In this document: one piece after another, positions 53,190 to 64,000 of the stretch
Layout of the letters: every line of letters begins with the position of its first letter
Position numbering within the stretch: position 1 is the stretch's first letter
Source: Muscardinus avellanarius
Taxonomy: Eukaryota; Chordata; Mammalia; Rodentia; Gliridae
Assembly (NCBI GenBank): GCA_963383645.1
Contig: OY726566.1
Location: 95,881,321-95,945,320, forward strand
Length of the DNA stretch: 64,000 nt
Reading direction: 5' to 3'
Program-made: the position numbers and the translations under genes
The notes under the pieces: model-generated
The model's input: only the letters and a program-made list of their open reading frames with translations
Database searches by the model: none
Told to the model about the DNA's origin: nothing

Positions 53190-53544
53190 TCCACACAATA
53201 TTGAATCTGTGTTCAAGAGCAACTATCCTGTTTTCTTCCAATATTTCTTTTAATTTTGTGGTCAATTTTATATCTGTTTTCTATAATTTCCTTGGACTCA
53301 TCTCCGCTATTTCTGTATTTTAGAAAGATTTATGTGAAATTGAATTTGTTTTTTGATAGATTCACAAAATTCTTTGTAATTGGTCATTAATTTGTGGGAC
53401 TGTTAATTCCCTGGCCCATATCTTGATGCTTACAGACAATTTCACTTTGCAATTTTTCTTCAGCTTTGGTAAATTATATTTTCTCTAGGAAATTTTCTAT
53501 CTTACCCTACATTATAAATCTATTACCAAAAGTACTCGCTTAGG

Positions 53545-53575
<31 letters not shown>

Positions 53576-54279
53576 TCCTCATGCATGTGGACTTGTGTGT
53601 GTGTGGCATATACAGCTCATGTACATAAATTCTGCCTCATTTCTAATTAATTTGTTGCTAATTTCTAATATTGGTTGCACATGTCTTTTATTCTCTGCAT
53701 TTTGTTAGAGATGATTTAGTTGTTAAAAAAATCAACTTTTGGCTTTACTGAGACTCTATTTTACCTTTGTTTATTTCATTAATTCCTACTCCTTTTTTAA
53801 AAAAAATCTTTCTGCCACTGGATTTTGGATTTACTTTGTCCTTTTAACTTTTTAATTGGATGCATAACTCGTTATATTTTAGTTTTTAAAAGTTTTCAGA
53901 TGTAACCTTGAAGCTATGCTTATTCATTTAAAACTATTTTCTAGTTTTGTTTAGAACATCTTCCTTGAAGTCTTTTTAAAAATTTTATTTTAGAAAATCT
54001 AGATTTCTTCAGTTATATTTTAAATTAATTGCATTGCACTTAGAAAACAGGGGTCAATTCTTTTGCTCTGTGTGTCATTTGCTTAATTGGTATAATGGCT
54101 TATTTTATAGGAAATTAAGTATTCCTTCATACAAAGGAAGAATGCATTTTATAATGATTCTACATAAGACTATCAGTCAGTTATTGAATATGTGTTCTAC
54201 TGGTTTTTTATCTTAGCTGATCTCTTTTTATTTGATTTTGTGACTACTAAGATCAATCCATAAAAGTGGTAATTTTTTG

Positions 54280-54483
54280 TGTGTGTGGGTCTGGGGATGG
54301 AACCTGGGAGCATTCTACCTCTGAGCTACACCTCCTGCCCTATTTTTTATTCTTTATTTTGAAACAGGGTCTCACTAAGTTGCAGAGGGCCTCACTAAAT
54401 AGCTGAGGCTGTCCTTGAACAACGATCTTCCAGTCTCAGCCTCCCGAATGCTGGGATTATAAGTGTGCACCACCACGCCCAGC
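54280..54483 (-). mobile_element. B1-dID SINE, antisense
   Basis: GGTCTGGGGATGGAACCTGG, CTCTGAGCTACACCTCCTGC, TTTGAAACAGGGTCTCACTA, ending CACCACCACGCCCAGC. Well preserved; it interrupts L1M. Flanks AAAGTGGTAATTTT and AAATGGTAAATTT form a probable TSD. Confidence 0.92.
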
Positions 54484-55016
54484 AAAATGGTAAATTTATA
54501 ATTTTTTCTTTATACTTTTTAAATTTTTTTATTTGCAGATGATGAAGTAATTTGGTGGCAACAGCTTTCAAGTTAGTATATCTTTTTAGTGACTTGTATT
54601 CTTTATATTTATTAATTCCTTTTGCCTTGGGTTTACTTTATTGGAAAGCAAGAGTAGTTCAACTTTCACTAGAGACAATCATATAATTTCTCATCCTTTT
54701 ATTTTAAGCTTTCCTGCTTGGGGGGCATGTATGTGTCTTTCTTTTTTTGTAAAAAATATAGAAACAAATTTAATATTTTGAAATATATTTTCTTTTAAAG
54801 AATAAGCTTAACCCATTAATATTACTTGAATTTTTATTTTATTTTATGTACATAATATTCTTTGGATGATTTGAAGCAAATTTTCTCTTCATTTTGCTTC
54901 TTCCTTATTGAACTTGAGAGAAAAGCATTTCTTATTTTCTACTTATTTGATTTGCTTGGAAGCTATATTCTCTTGAAATCCTAATATGCACATTTATTTA
55001 TAAAACTTATCTATAG

Positions 55017-55249
55017 TCGGGCGTGGTGGCACATGCTTGTAATCCCCACACTTGGGAGGTGGAGACAGGAGGATCCTGCAAGTTTGAAGCCAGCCTTGCT
55101 GGATTAAGAGAACCTGTTTCCAAATAAAAAATATAAAAATAGGTCTGGGAGTGTAGCCTGGAGGTAGAAGGGTTCCTTCCCCAGTACCATCAAAAAAAAA
55201 AAACAAAACAAAACAAAAAAAAAACACCACCACCACCACCAACAACAAC
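55017..55249 (+). mobile_element. B1-dID SINE (variant-ID subtype) with TSD and complex tail
   Basis: GTCGGGCGTGGTGGCACATG, GGTCTGGGAGTGTAGCCTGG, CCCAGTACCATC, then a tail of A-runs, (CACCAC)n and (AACAAC)n (55,192-55,249). TSD AAACTTATCTATAG (55,003-55,016) and AAACTAATCTATAG (about 55,249-55,262). Confidence 0.92.
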
Positions 55250-55297
55250 AAACTAATCTATAGCTTTCCTTCTCTCATTATTAAAACAAATAGTTTA

Positions 55298-56558
55298 TTT
55301 TTATTTTTTTTAGTTTGCTATAACTTTATTTAACAAAATATAAAATGTTACTCTTAAAGTAACATCTTAATTTTAATTCTCAGTATTATAAAATCTCACA
55401 CAAAGACACAATAACATACTTTTTAGTTTACATACATTATGAGCATGTAAATCCTCTGTTATATACTTTATTTTTTATTTTGTTTTTATATTTTATTTTA
55501 TTTATATTTGGAACTTATTGAAAATGGTGTACATTTTGACTGTGATTGGTGCCCTACCACCCCCATTCCCCTTCTCTCTTCCCAACAATGACTGTCCAGG
55601 TTAACCATGCTATATTCATACTTTTACATGTATTCGGATGTAGCTCCTCCATTGAACAACCTCAGCTTTCTTCCTCTCCTATCCTTCCATTCTAGCTTTG
55701 CTGAGATTTCCCCTCCATTATCTGGAGTCCCTCTGGTATCACCACTATTCTCTAGCTTGGACATATTAGAGAAAACATATGTCCCTTCTCTTTCTGTGCT
55801 TGACTAATCTCACTGAACATAATGTTCTCCAATTCCTTTCATCTTCTTGAGAATACTATTATTTTATTCTTCTTTATAGCTGAATAGAATTTCATTGTGT
55901 GTATTTCCCATAACTTTGCAATCCATTCATCTGTTGATGGAGATCTAGGTTGGTTCCATATTTTGGCTATTACAAATTGTGCTGCTATGAATATAGGTAT
56001 GCATATATTAACATAGTTCTCTGATTTCAAGCCCTTTGGAAAGATACCCAGGGTACAGCCAGATCAAATGGTGGATCTATTCCCAGTTTTCTGAGGAATC
56101 TCCATACTGATCTCCATAGTGGCTAAACTACTTTGTACTCCCATCAACAGTGTAAAAGTGTTCCTCTTTCCCCACATCCTCACCAGCAATTGTTATTTGA
56201 TTTCTTTATGTTTGCCACTCTGATTGGGGTTAGAGGGAATCTCAGCGTAGTTTTGATTTGCATCTTCCTGATGGCTAGTGATGTTGAACATCTTTTTTTT
56301 ATGTATCTATTGGCCATTTGTATCTCTTCTTTTGTGAAGTGTCTATTCAGTTCAGTTGCCCATTTCTTGACTGGGTTATTTGTTTTGCTAGTGTAGAGTC
56401 TTTTGAGCTCTTTGTATATTCTAAATATTAGCCTTCTATCAGAGTGGTGACTGGTAAAGATCTTCTCCCATTCTGTAGGCTTTCTCTTTAGGCTCCTAAT
56501 GGTTTTTCTTTTTTCTTTTTATGAGAAGAAACTTTTTAGTTTGATGCCATCCCACTTA
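55298..56558 (-). mobile_element. 5'-truncated L1 with likely 3' transduction
   Basis: L1 3' UTR and ORF2 C-terminus occupy about 55,500-56,558. The 16-bp TSD, however, lies farther out: TAAAACAAATAGTTTA at 55,282-55,297 and TAAAACAAGTAGTTTA at 56,559-56,574. Between the L1's own A-rich end (complement of 55,465-55,505) and the outer TSD is about 165 bp of non-L1 sequence. It ends, in sense, with TTAAATAAAGTTATAGCAAA and a second A tail. The element apparently read through its own weak signal and carried downstream DNA with it. Confidence 0.85.
55850..56030 (-). pseudogene. L1 ORF2 C-terminal fragment
   Basis: The frame 56,030-55,839 reads [19 protein letters not shown] and ends in KKNKIIVFSRR, matching residues just before the end of the intact ORF2 at 37.7 kb. 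5'-truncated and frame-shifted upstream. Confidence 0.8.
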
Positions 56559-56796
56559 TAAAACAAGTAGTTTAAATGCTTAAACTTAATTCATTTCACA
56601 AATACTATTGCAATTTCACCTGAAATTTTAATATTTTACTTGGTAGTATTACAAATTATGCTATTGTTTCTGTGCATGCTCATATTAACATATTTATCTA
56701 CAAGCTTGCAATTATTTATTTCCTACTATTGCCCATTTTTTACTAGTATATTTTTTCTGGGATCATTTCATGTCTTCTAAATTTCATATTTTAAGT

Positions 56797-56985
56797 CAGG
56801 TATTGTGCCACACGACTGTAATACCAGTATTTAGGAAGTTGGGACAGGAGGATTACAGATTCAAGCTCAGCCTCAGTAACTTAGTGAGAACCTGTTTCAA
56901 GTAAAAAAAATTAAAAAGACCAGGGGTGTAGCTTGGAGGTAGAATGCCACTGGGTTCAATCCCTTGTATAAAAATTAAAAAATAA
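56797..56985 (+). mobile_element. B1-dID SINE, diverged
   Basis: GTCAGGTATTGTGCCACACG, GGGACAGGAGGATTACAGAT, ID half CAGGGGTGTAGCTTGGAGGT and GGGTTCAATCCCTTG. Inserted in L1M. Confidence 0.88.
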
Positions 56986-57719
56986 ATGAATTTAAATAAA
57001 GTACATATTTAGGGTTTTCTTTCTTTGTGAAAGTCCATATTTTAGCTTTTATTTCTTTATGAATGTCCCTTTTTTGTAGCTTGAACATATTTATTTTGCC
57101 CACTCTTTGGGAGGATATTTTTTGAGCCAATTTTGTTTTAGAACGACTATAATTTTTTTGTCAACTCTGTGAATGTGTCATTTAATTCAGCAACTAGTTT
57201 TCACGATTTGTCCTGGGATAGCAGTTGTTTGGTCAAAGCGATTTCTTTGTAAGTTTTCTTCCTTCAGTATCCTTTCAGATCCTTGTCTTTATTTTGTCCA
57301 TAGTCTATTATAACATGTCTAGCAAAGACTTTCAGTCTTACCACATGATATTCATGTATCAACTTTATGTCTTTCATCAATTTTGAATATTCTCATGAAC
57401 TAATTCTTTAAACACTGCTTTTCTCTAGATTTTTATTGACTACTTCTGTAACCTCCATCACAAATGTGAATTTTAAATATATTCTGTTTTTAGCTTTCAT
57501 ATTTCCCATTTTTTGTGTTTTTTTGTTTGCTTCTTTATGCATAACTTTACAGAGTTATCTTTCAATTCATCTATTCTGTTTTCAGGAGTATTGATCATTT
57601 TTTAAAACTTGTATTGATTTTAAACTTATTATACATTTTACTTTGGTAATCTCTATTGACTTCTTTATCAAAGCAGTCTTGTCAAAAATATAAAAACATA
57701 TGCATAGGGCTTCTTACTT

Positions 57720-57900
57720 AAGCATCATTGTAATGACAAAGGAATGGAAGCAGACCAAATGGCATCTATATGGGACTGCTTACCCCGAACAACATGTTCA
57801 TAATGGAGTGCTGTCCAGCTTTATAGAGGAATCATGAATATTTTATATATTGCTGTAAAGTCATATACAGACAGTAGTGAACATTTAAAAATTATGGAAT
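57720..57900 (+). mobile_element. L1M 3'-end-like fragment
   Basis: TAATGACAAAGGAATGGAAG, CATAATGGAGTGCTGTCCAG and TATAGAGGAATCATGAATAT resemble the same old 3'-UTR segment as 1,300-1,610. Confidence 0.4.
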
Positions 57901-58364
57901 TTAATAAAGCATTGAGGATTATAACTGCTTCATAAAAAATAAATGCCTCTAAATTTAGTGTCTTTAAAGTACAGTGTGTGTTATTTCTTGTGCTCATATG
58001 GCCCCACAGGGTGGTTTTTCTGCTATCCCTGTCTGGGGAGAGTCTCATGGTCATTGTTACTTTGCAGCCTGGCTATACTCGCATGAAGAGCTTCTGCTGG
58101 GATGGTTGGACAGCTTGGGATGCTGGCTTTCTCGTGTGTGGATTTTCTTTATAGCCTCAGGTTCCAATGAAAGCAAGAACTATGAAGTCTTTTGAGGCAA
58201 AAAGTTAGAAATAGCCCAACCTTGCTTCTCCTACATTCAATTGGTCAAAAAAACCCCTCCATGCCAGGTTAGTTTCAAAGGGTGATGATATAGGTTTTAC
58301 CTTTGGATAGGAGCTGCAAAAAAATTGTGGTAATTTTTAATGCACCATATTTCATTGACTTACT
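57901..58364. other. unassigned; possible old DNA-transposon relic
   Basis: The GC-richer stretch 57,990-58,195 (GGCCCCACAGGGTGGTTTTT, GCTGGGATGGTTGGACAGCT) has the feel of an old MER-type DNA transposon but I cannot name it. The 73-codon frame there has no domain. Confidence 0.25.
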
Positions 58365-58590
58365 TTGTAAAAATAAAAGTATAATGAAGGAAATTGTTGA
58401 AATAATGCCATGTCTATATATGAAAGTATTACTACCAATCTCACTAACTTGTATGTAAAGGGTCAGGAAGGGGGTGGGAATCTGGAAGGACACACATTAA
58501 GTGTTGTGTGCATAAAATGTATCACTTTGGACACCACTATGATGTATAATTAAAATGCACCAATAAAAGTATAAAACCAAAACTGAAAGT
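58365..58590 (+). mobile_element. L1 3' end fragment
   Basis: GAAAGTATTACTACCAATCT, G-rich AGGAAGGGGGTGGGAATCTG, GTATAATTAAAATGCACCAA and TAAAAGTATAAAA form a typical older L1 3' terminus. Confidence 0.8.
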
Positions 58591-59404
58591 ATGATCTAAA
58601 ACAAATGCAAAATAAAGCTATGGTAGAATGTGATTGCTGACAGATGAGAGGTGGAATAGGGTCACATTTTAAGAAGAGAATTTAAGTTTAACATGAATCT
58701 AACCTATTTTAGGTTTGACGCTGGTAATATTTAGTTATTTAAATAATTATACCACAAAATTTAAGTTTGACTCTGGATGAAAATAATTTGTAAAGTAGCA
58801 TTATGTGATATTTGAAGAAAATAGGAATCTGTTTTAAGTGTGATAGTTATATTATGGTAATACATTTTTATTAAATATATTATAAAGTTGAAGAAATATT
58901 TACAGGTTAAATTAAGTGATGTCCTCAATTACTGCAAAGGCATCCAGCATAGATTGCAGGGAGAGGAGAGGAGGAGAGAATTGTTATAGACAAGAGCAGC
59001 CATGGGTCCGGTCTGTCATCCCTGCACATTGTGGGTGGGCAAGTGAAGATTTCTATAGAATTCTCTCTACTTTTATACCTTCAGTTCTCTATACCCTCTC
59101 ATATGTTATTTCATATTTTATTTGATTAAACATATTAATCTCTTTTTTTATAAAAGTATATTCAGTATTTTTATGGTGTTTTAAAGCCTGCTTCAGATCT
59201 GTTCTTTCTATAATTCAGGCTCTTCAAGAATTCATTCATAGCTTAATATACTATCAAAAACTTACTTAAACAAAGTAAAATGTTAAATAATTGACACCAC
59301 TTATCAAAAAATATTGGAAATAAAATAAGATGAGTTTTATGTAAAAAAATGAAGCTACCACTTACAATGTCACTGCTTACCATTTGAACTTGGGTTACTT
59401 ATTC
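58591..59404. other. unassigned AT-rich DNA
   Basis: No element recognised. Confidence 0.4.
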
Positions 59405-60265
59405 TCATTATATACATTTTTAATTTTAAATTTTTGAAAAGACTTTAAGAGCAGTTTTAGGTTGACAGAAGAGTTGAGAGGAAGATAGAGAACTTTTTCA
59501 TATACTCCACACACGGTATCCTCAGTTATCAATATTCCCCACTAGAGTGGTACATTTGTTACACTTGATGGACTTATGTTGACATATCATTATCACCCAA
59601 TCTCTATAAGCTTATATTAGGTTCACCATTAATGTTATATGTCTATAGGTTTGGAAATAATGTCAAATATCTACCATCATAATATCCTATGGAACATTTT
59701 TACTACTCTAAAATTATCTATGCTCCACCAACTTACCTATCTCTCTCCCCTACCCCAGAAAACCTCCATAGCTCTTTGCCATTTCCATAGCCTTCCCTTT
59801 TCTAGAAAGTTGCAAACATACAGTGTTTAGCTTTTTCAGATTGTTTTCTTTCATTTAGTAATATACATTTAAGATTCCTTCATGTCTTATCATGGCTCAA
59901 AAACACGTTCTTTCCAACACTGTATAGTATTTAATTGTTTATATGTGCCAGAGTTTATTTATTTACCTACTGAAAGGCACATTGGTTACTTCAAAGTTTC
60001 TTAGTTATGAAAAAAGCTACCATAAAATCTGGGTTTAGGTTTTTGTGTGAAGGTAATTCTTTATTTAGTTAAATACCAAGGAATGTGATTGCTGGCTCAT
60101 GAGGTTTACTTTTGTAAAAACTGCCAATCTGTTTACCAACAGTGAATGAGCATCACCACTGATCCACATCCTCAACAGTATTTGGAGTGGTCAGAGTTCT
60201 GAATTTGGGCCATTCTTATAGAAATGAGGTGGTGCCTCCTGGTCATTTTAATTTATATCCAAGCC
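59405..60265 (-). mobile_element. ancient L1M 3' end, antisense
   Basis: Complement of an L1M 3' UTR in order: AGCAGTTTTAGGTTGACAGA, GAGAGGAAGATAGAGAACTT, ACTAGAGTGGTACATTTGTT, CATTATCACCCAATCTCTAT, TGCTCCACCAACTTACCTAT, then ORF2-end complement (GATTGCTGGCTCATGAGG, ACCAACAGTGAATGAG). Confidence 0.8.
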
Positions 60266-63200
60266 TCCTAATCTACAAAATTAAATTTGTAATAAGTACT
60301 TTTGAGAATCCCTTCAAGAACTAGTGAGGAAAATCATGAAATATAGCACAACACCTGGCATCCTTAAGCACTCCAAAAATGGCTTCATATATGGATGATT
60401 CCTGAAATTAGGAGTAGGGTAGAGAAGTCTTCTATCTGGATATAAAATGGCTAAAGTATCAGTTTTTCCTTTTTCCATCATCCTCTAACCTGTGAATTAA
60501 GGAAACATATAATAATTAGTGATGCCACCTTGAGACCTTAGATTACATCACATAACCAACAACAAATGCATTTTATAACCATAGCTAATAGTTTAGACCA
60601 ATAGAATTGGATAGCAGAAATGAAACACACTTGTTCTAGCCAATAAACTTCCTTAGAGAGATTGCCTATGTTCTTTGAAGAAAGTAGAAAATAGAGACTT
60701 CACAACTGACTAATTGGTGTTAAGTGGGTTGGTCATAACCACAAATAAAAATTTAATTTAGGGGATGGGTAGAATATACTCTTGGCTTCTGAATGGTGGT
60801 CTTACATATGATCTAAGCATTAGAAGTTAAATTATTTAGTAGTTTTATTTGATTGGAATTAGAGCTTCCTTCTTACCACAAAGGACTAGAAGACAAAATG
60901 ATTAGTTATAAACTCTTCAACACATCAGGACTTCTGCAAAGCAGTACAGGTAGAGTTTTATGCTGGGGATCTGTTTTGAATGATGTGCTCCACTATTTCT
61001 CAAAATCACATTTCAGGCTCTTTTGAGGACAAACCAATATTTTCTGTTTGAGTCAAAAGATGTAATGCAAGGAGAAAATATGAAGAATAGCAGTGTCTTT
61101 CCATTTGTCATGCTCAGCAACAACCACGCTGAAAGATTCCTAGGATAGAATCTGTACATAAAAAATATTTTTCCCTGAAAGCTTATAAAGTTTCTCACTC
61201 TTGAAAATTAATACGAAACTAGAACAATGGTAAGGCAAATAGTAATACAAGTTTATACGTGTGTTACATGTGTTCTTATGAGCATCAGATTTATTCTGGC
61301 CAATAACTATTTTGTCTCTTCCTGTCTAGAAGGCTATAGTTTTATGTAAATTCATCCAGGTTTTCCCCTAATGTTTCCTTTATCTATTCAGATACAGGCC
61401 AGACAATTAAACAGTTCAAATAGATTTTTTTTTGTGCTATCTATTCAATTCACTATTATTCAGTGTGTATGCGTTTACCACACCATAGGTCCTGATTTAG
61501 TATCCAGGAGAAACTACCATAACAAAATGTGCTGTATTTTCAGTGACAGTCAAGTATGTACATGTGTAAAACAAAGAGAGGTAAAAAGTAAAATGACTAC
61601 AAGAAGATGAAATTCCAGTTAAACATACAAGTTTCTTTCTCCCTTCCACCACTAATCCTGGTAAATCATTTAAAATAATGACTGAATTCTGTTTAATCTT
61701 ATATAACTACAATTACTTTGAAACCTGATGTTTATATTAATGTCTCTTTAAAAGAAAAAAATAAAAATATGACATTTAGGGGACTTTAAGACAGTGTCTG
61801 AACAGTGACTTGGGGAGTAGAAAGAGAATTTTACCAATCTGGGGCTTTTATGAAATTTGAGGTTAAATAAATGGGTGGGCATATGGGGGTAGACCAGTTG
61901 TCCTTTCTCCATCCCATCTCTCAGCAAGAAGAATGGAAGCTAAATTGTTCATCTTCCCTCCTCAGAAACATACATTTCCTTGGCTTGCTTGCTTTTTTAT
62001 GGCATCTTCTTTCTTTCAAAGCTCTCCTTAGTTTGAAACTAGAAAGTACATTTATAGCTTGTTAGGATGAAAGAGAGTACATTGTAATTTTTTTCTGGAT
62101 TCTACATCTATTAACAATCATGTGGGAAAATGAACTTTAGTTTTCCTGTTGAGGAAATGAAAAATGGATAGCTACTTTTGCTGGGGAGGCATGAAATCAT
62201 TTTACAGTGCTGTGTTTGCAAGACTAGTCTTATGAGACTATTGATTTTCTTTTGGATACTTCAGTGTACTCCAAGCTGTATGAAACTTTTGAGATACTTT
62301 ACATGATACTCATTTAGACACTAAGGGTTTATTCCTGGCTATTAGGGGATGATAAATCTCCAATATTAAGAACTCACTTTGGACTGAGTTCAGAGGAAAG
62401 GAGGCCAGAAGCCATGCCCCAGGACACAGTCTGTCTGTCTGAAGTTTTGTTTTTTAGCTAACAAGCATTTTAGAGTAAAATGCACACTGGTCAGGGGAGA
62501 ATCAACCACATCTTACCAAGGGACAATTTTATAAGCATTTTACTGATTGACCCTGAGGTGTATTAAGACTGTCCCAGATTCAATGCATGAGATTCATTCC
62601 TGAAAATATGTTTTTACCCAGTGTCGGGACTTATTTAAATTCATTTAAAATTATTTTTTTGAACTCATAATTTCATATACTTAAACAAATTTGATCTCTA
62701 AAAATTGACAGTAAATAAACGTTGAAACAATTAAATACAGAAAAACATGAACCTTATCAAATTATATCACATATATTATTGAATGTTAAGAGGAAGAATT
62801 GCAAAAACCCAGACATTCAGCCTCCCTAGAAAGATTGTCTGTTCTTTATTGGCCATAGAAGGTGTGTTCATAGTCCAGCTGTCTTGATAAACTTCACTGA
62901 GCTAAACACATTACTAAATCAAATATTAGATATTAGAAAGAGTACCGAACCATCACAGGTTTCTGTTCTTTGGAGAAGCCAAGACATAATATAATTTTAA
63001 ATGTAAGTGTATTCCACATTAAAAGAAACTCTCCTTTCATTTTATTGTGTGTTTAGCCAACAAAACAAACACAATGGCAATAAACACCCTGTACATTTCA
63101 TGTACTTACTCTTTGATGAACATTACAGGAAGCCTGAGAATATGAAAAAACATTTCATTCCTTGCTCTTTAGATAGTATCTCTATTTGAGAAAACCAAAC

Positions 63201-63365
63201 CAAAAGGCATGGAAAATGATGAAAAATAAAGAGTAAGGTATACTAAGGCTGCATATAGATCTTATACTTAAGTAAATTTGTATGGAACCCTTCTACTCTT
63301 TAGTGGATGCAAACTAATGGGCTATGCATGTATGTGTGTATGTATGTATCTATGTATTTACTTCC
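60266..63365. other. unassigned, apparently unique intergenic DNA
   Basis: The longest stretch without a recognised repeat. No splice-framed exon pattern, no conserved protein motif and no RNA gene seen on either strand. Confidence 0.45.
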
Positions 63366-63693
63366 CTTTTTAAAAAATTTATTGGTGCATTATGGTCATG
63401 CATCTTAATGGAGTACAAGATGGTAGAGGCATACATGCACACATCACTCATTTAGCTCTTCCCCAATCCCCACCCCATTCCCTCCCTCTTCCTTCCTTCT
63501 CATGTTTGGCTTAGTGATTCACTTTGTTATGGTTGTGAATGTACATCATATACATTAAGGAATTTCCCTCTTTCTCACTCCCATCTCCCTCAGTTAGGTC
63601 ACCTTATTTGCTCAACTATAGTTTCTTCCTTATCTAGAGTTCCTGCTATGACCAATTATCACCCTAGCTTCCACATATTAGAGAGAATTTGAT
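63366..63693 (-). mobile_element. L1 3' end fragment, antisense
   Basis: AAATTTATTGGTGCATTATG, CTTAATGGAGTACAAGATGG, TAGAGGCATACATGCACACA. The same subfamily as the L1 3' arm at 37,086-37,339. Confidence 0.85.
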
Positions 63694-63694
63694 T

Positions 63695-63843
63695 TATAGA
63701 GATTGAACCACCTGAGTTACCCTTCCATCCTATTTTATTTTGAAACAGGGTCTCTAAGTTGCTGAGGCTAGCCAAGAAACTGTGATCCTCCTGTCTCATT
63801 CTCCCTAGTATTGATATTACAGCTAGGCACCATCACACTCAGC
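63695..63843 (-). mobile_element. B1-dID SINE, antisense, ID part eroded
   Basis: GAGATTGAACCACCTGAGTT, TTTTGAAACAGGGTCTCTAA, TGATCCTCCTGTCTCATTCT, ending CACCATCACACTCAGC. Confidence 0.8.
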
Positions 63844-63859
63844 TAATTTTTAAATTTTT

Positions 63860-63936
63860 GCAGCGCTAGGGATGGAACCCAGGGCTATGCACATGCTAGA
63901 CAAGGTCTATACCACTGAGATACATCCCTGGGCCTC
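63860..63936 (-). mobile_element. stand-alone ID element, antisense
   Basis: GCAGCGCTAGGGATGGAACC, ATGCACATGCTAGACAAGGT and TCTATACCACTGAGATACAT followed by CCCTGGGCC are the complement of a classical rodent ID element. This includes the GCTTGCCTAGCATGC-type block that the B1-dID tail lacks. Confidence 0.85.
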
Positions 63937-64000
63937 TTTGTTTTAACCTGCATCAGTTATGACTTTCAGTCTCTTGTCTTTGATTCATTATAAGTCATAG

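Larger units (their letters stand above)
53190..57690 (-). mobile_element. ancient L1M, antisense, interrupted by SINEs and a younger L1
   Basis: Complement of L1M ORF2: TGTTAAAAAAATCAACTTTT, GCCACTGGATTTTGGATTTA, CAGCTTTGGTAAATTATATT, and after a SINE AAGAATAAGCTTAACCCATT near the ORF1/ORF2 junction. After a younger L1 (55,298-56,558) it resumes with ORF1/5' sequence (GAAAGTCCATATTTTAGCTT, TTCAATTCATCTATTCTGTT). A (TG)n run sits at 53,549-53,576. Borders approximate. Confidence 0.6.

Noticed and set aside
52974..53576. (TG)n runs as possible Z-DNA regulatory sites
   Set aside because: They are ordinary microsatellites without any nearby gene; nothing else in the sequence supports regulation.
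63860..63936. tRNA gene suggested by the A/B-box-like sequence of the ID element
   Set aside because: The match is to the ID SINE consensus, and no intact cloverleaf or 3' terminator is seen.

Overview
The window is an AT-rich, intergenic stretch of rodent nuclear DNA. I find no host protein-coding, tRNA or rRNA gene. The rodent assignment rests on the dominant SINE, a B1-like (7SL-derived) head fused to an ID-like (tRNA-derived) tail. This is the B1-dID type known from squirrels, mountain beaver and dormice (Sciuromorpha sensu lato); the exact species cannot be read from the sequence. Mammal-wide relics (MIR, L2, MLT1/MaLR LTRs, MER5-type hAT elements, ancient L1M) lie in the background.

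Layout. 1-11 kb: microsatellites, SINEs, ancient L1M (2.5-4.2 kb), L1 3' ends in both orientations and an MLT1 LTR carrying a fresh 41-bp duplication. 11.1-19.3 kb: a decayed, near full-length L1 on the + strand whose ORF2 is mosaic, with the endonuclease start and part of the reverse transcriptase each present twice. 19.3-26.6 kb: mostly unassigned DNA with MaLR LTRs, MIR, L2 and MER5 relics. 26.6-30 kb: a twin-primed L1, into whose tail a roughly 2.1-kb composite retroelement has inserted (27,763-29,842). The composite has no long ORF and is built from three tiers of tandem repeats (70-bp, about 165-bp and 50/100-bp) plus an L1-like 3' end. 31.8-35.8 kb: a 5'-truncated L1 with an 18-bp target duplication.

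36.8-47.7 kb is a layered nest. An ancient L1M holds a twin-primed L1, which in turn holds a young 7.3-kb L1 on the - strand (37,340-44,673). That young L1 has intact ORF1 (325 aa) and ORF2 (1,275 aa), a 2.1-kb 5' UTR beginning with a YY1-like motif, and a perfect 17-bp target-site duplication. The same L1M is also split by a MaLR-like LTR and by an apparent 0.74-kb retrocopy. 48-64 kb: further SINEs, MLT1, another interrupted L1M, and an L1 at 55.3-56.6 kb that seems to carry a 3' transduction with its own poly(A) signal.

How the parts work together: the young L1 is the only plausible source of active machinery here. Its endonuclease, reverse transcriptase and RNA-binding ORF1 protein would act on its own RNA, and families like it mobilise the SINEs, the composite element and the retrocopy in trans. 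The most unusual item is the composite at 27.8-29.8 kb, whose architecture is analogous to SVA/LAVA elements but whose sequence I do not recognise as a described family.
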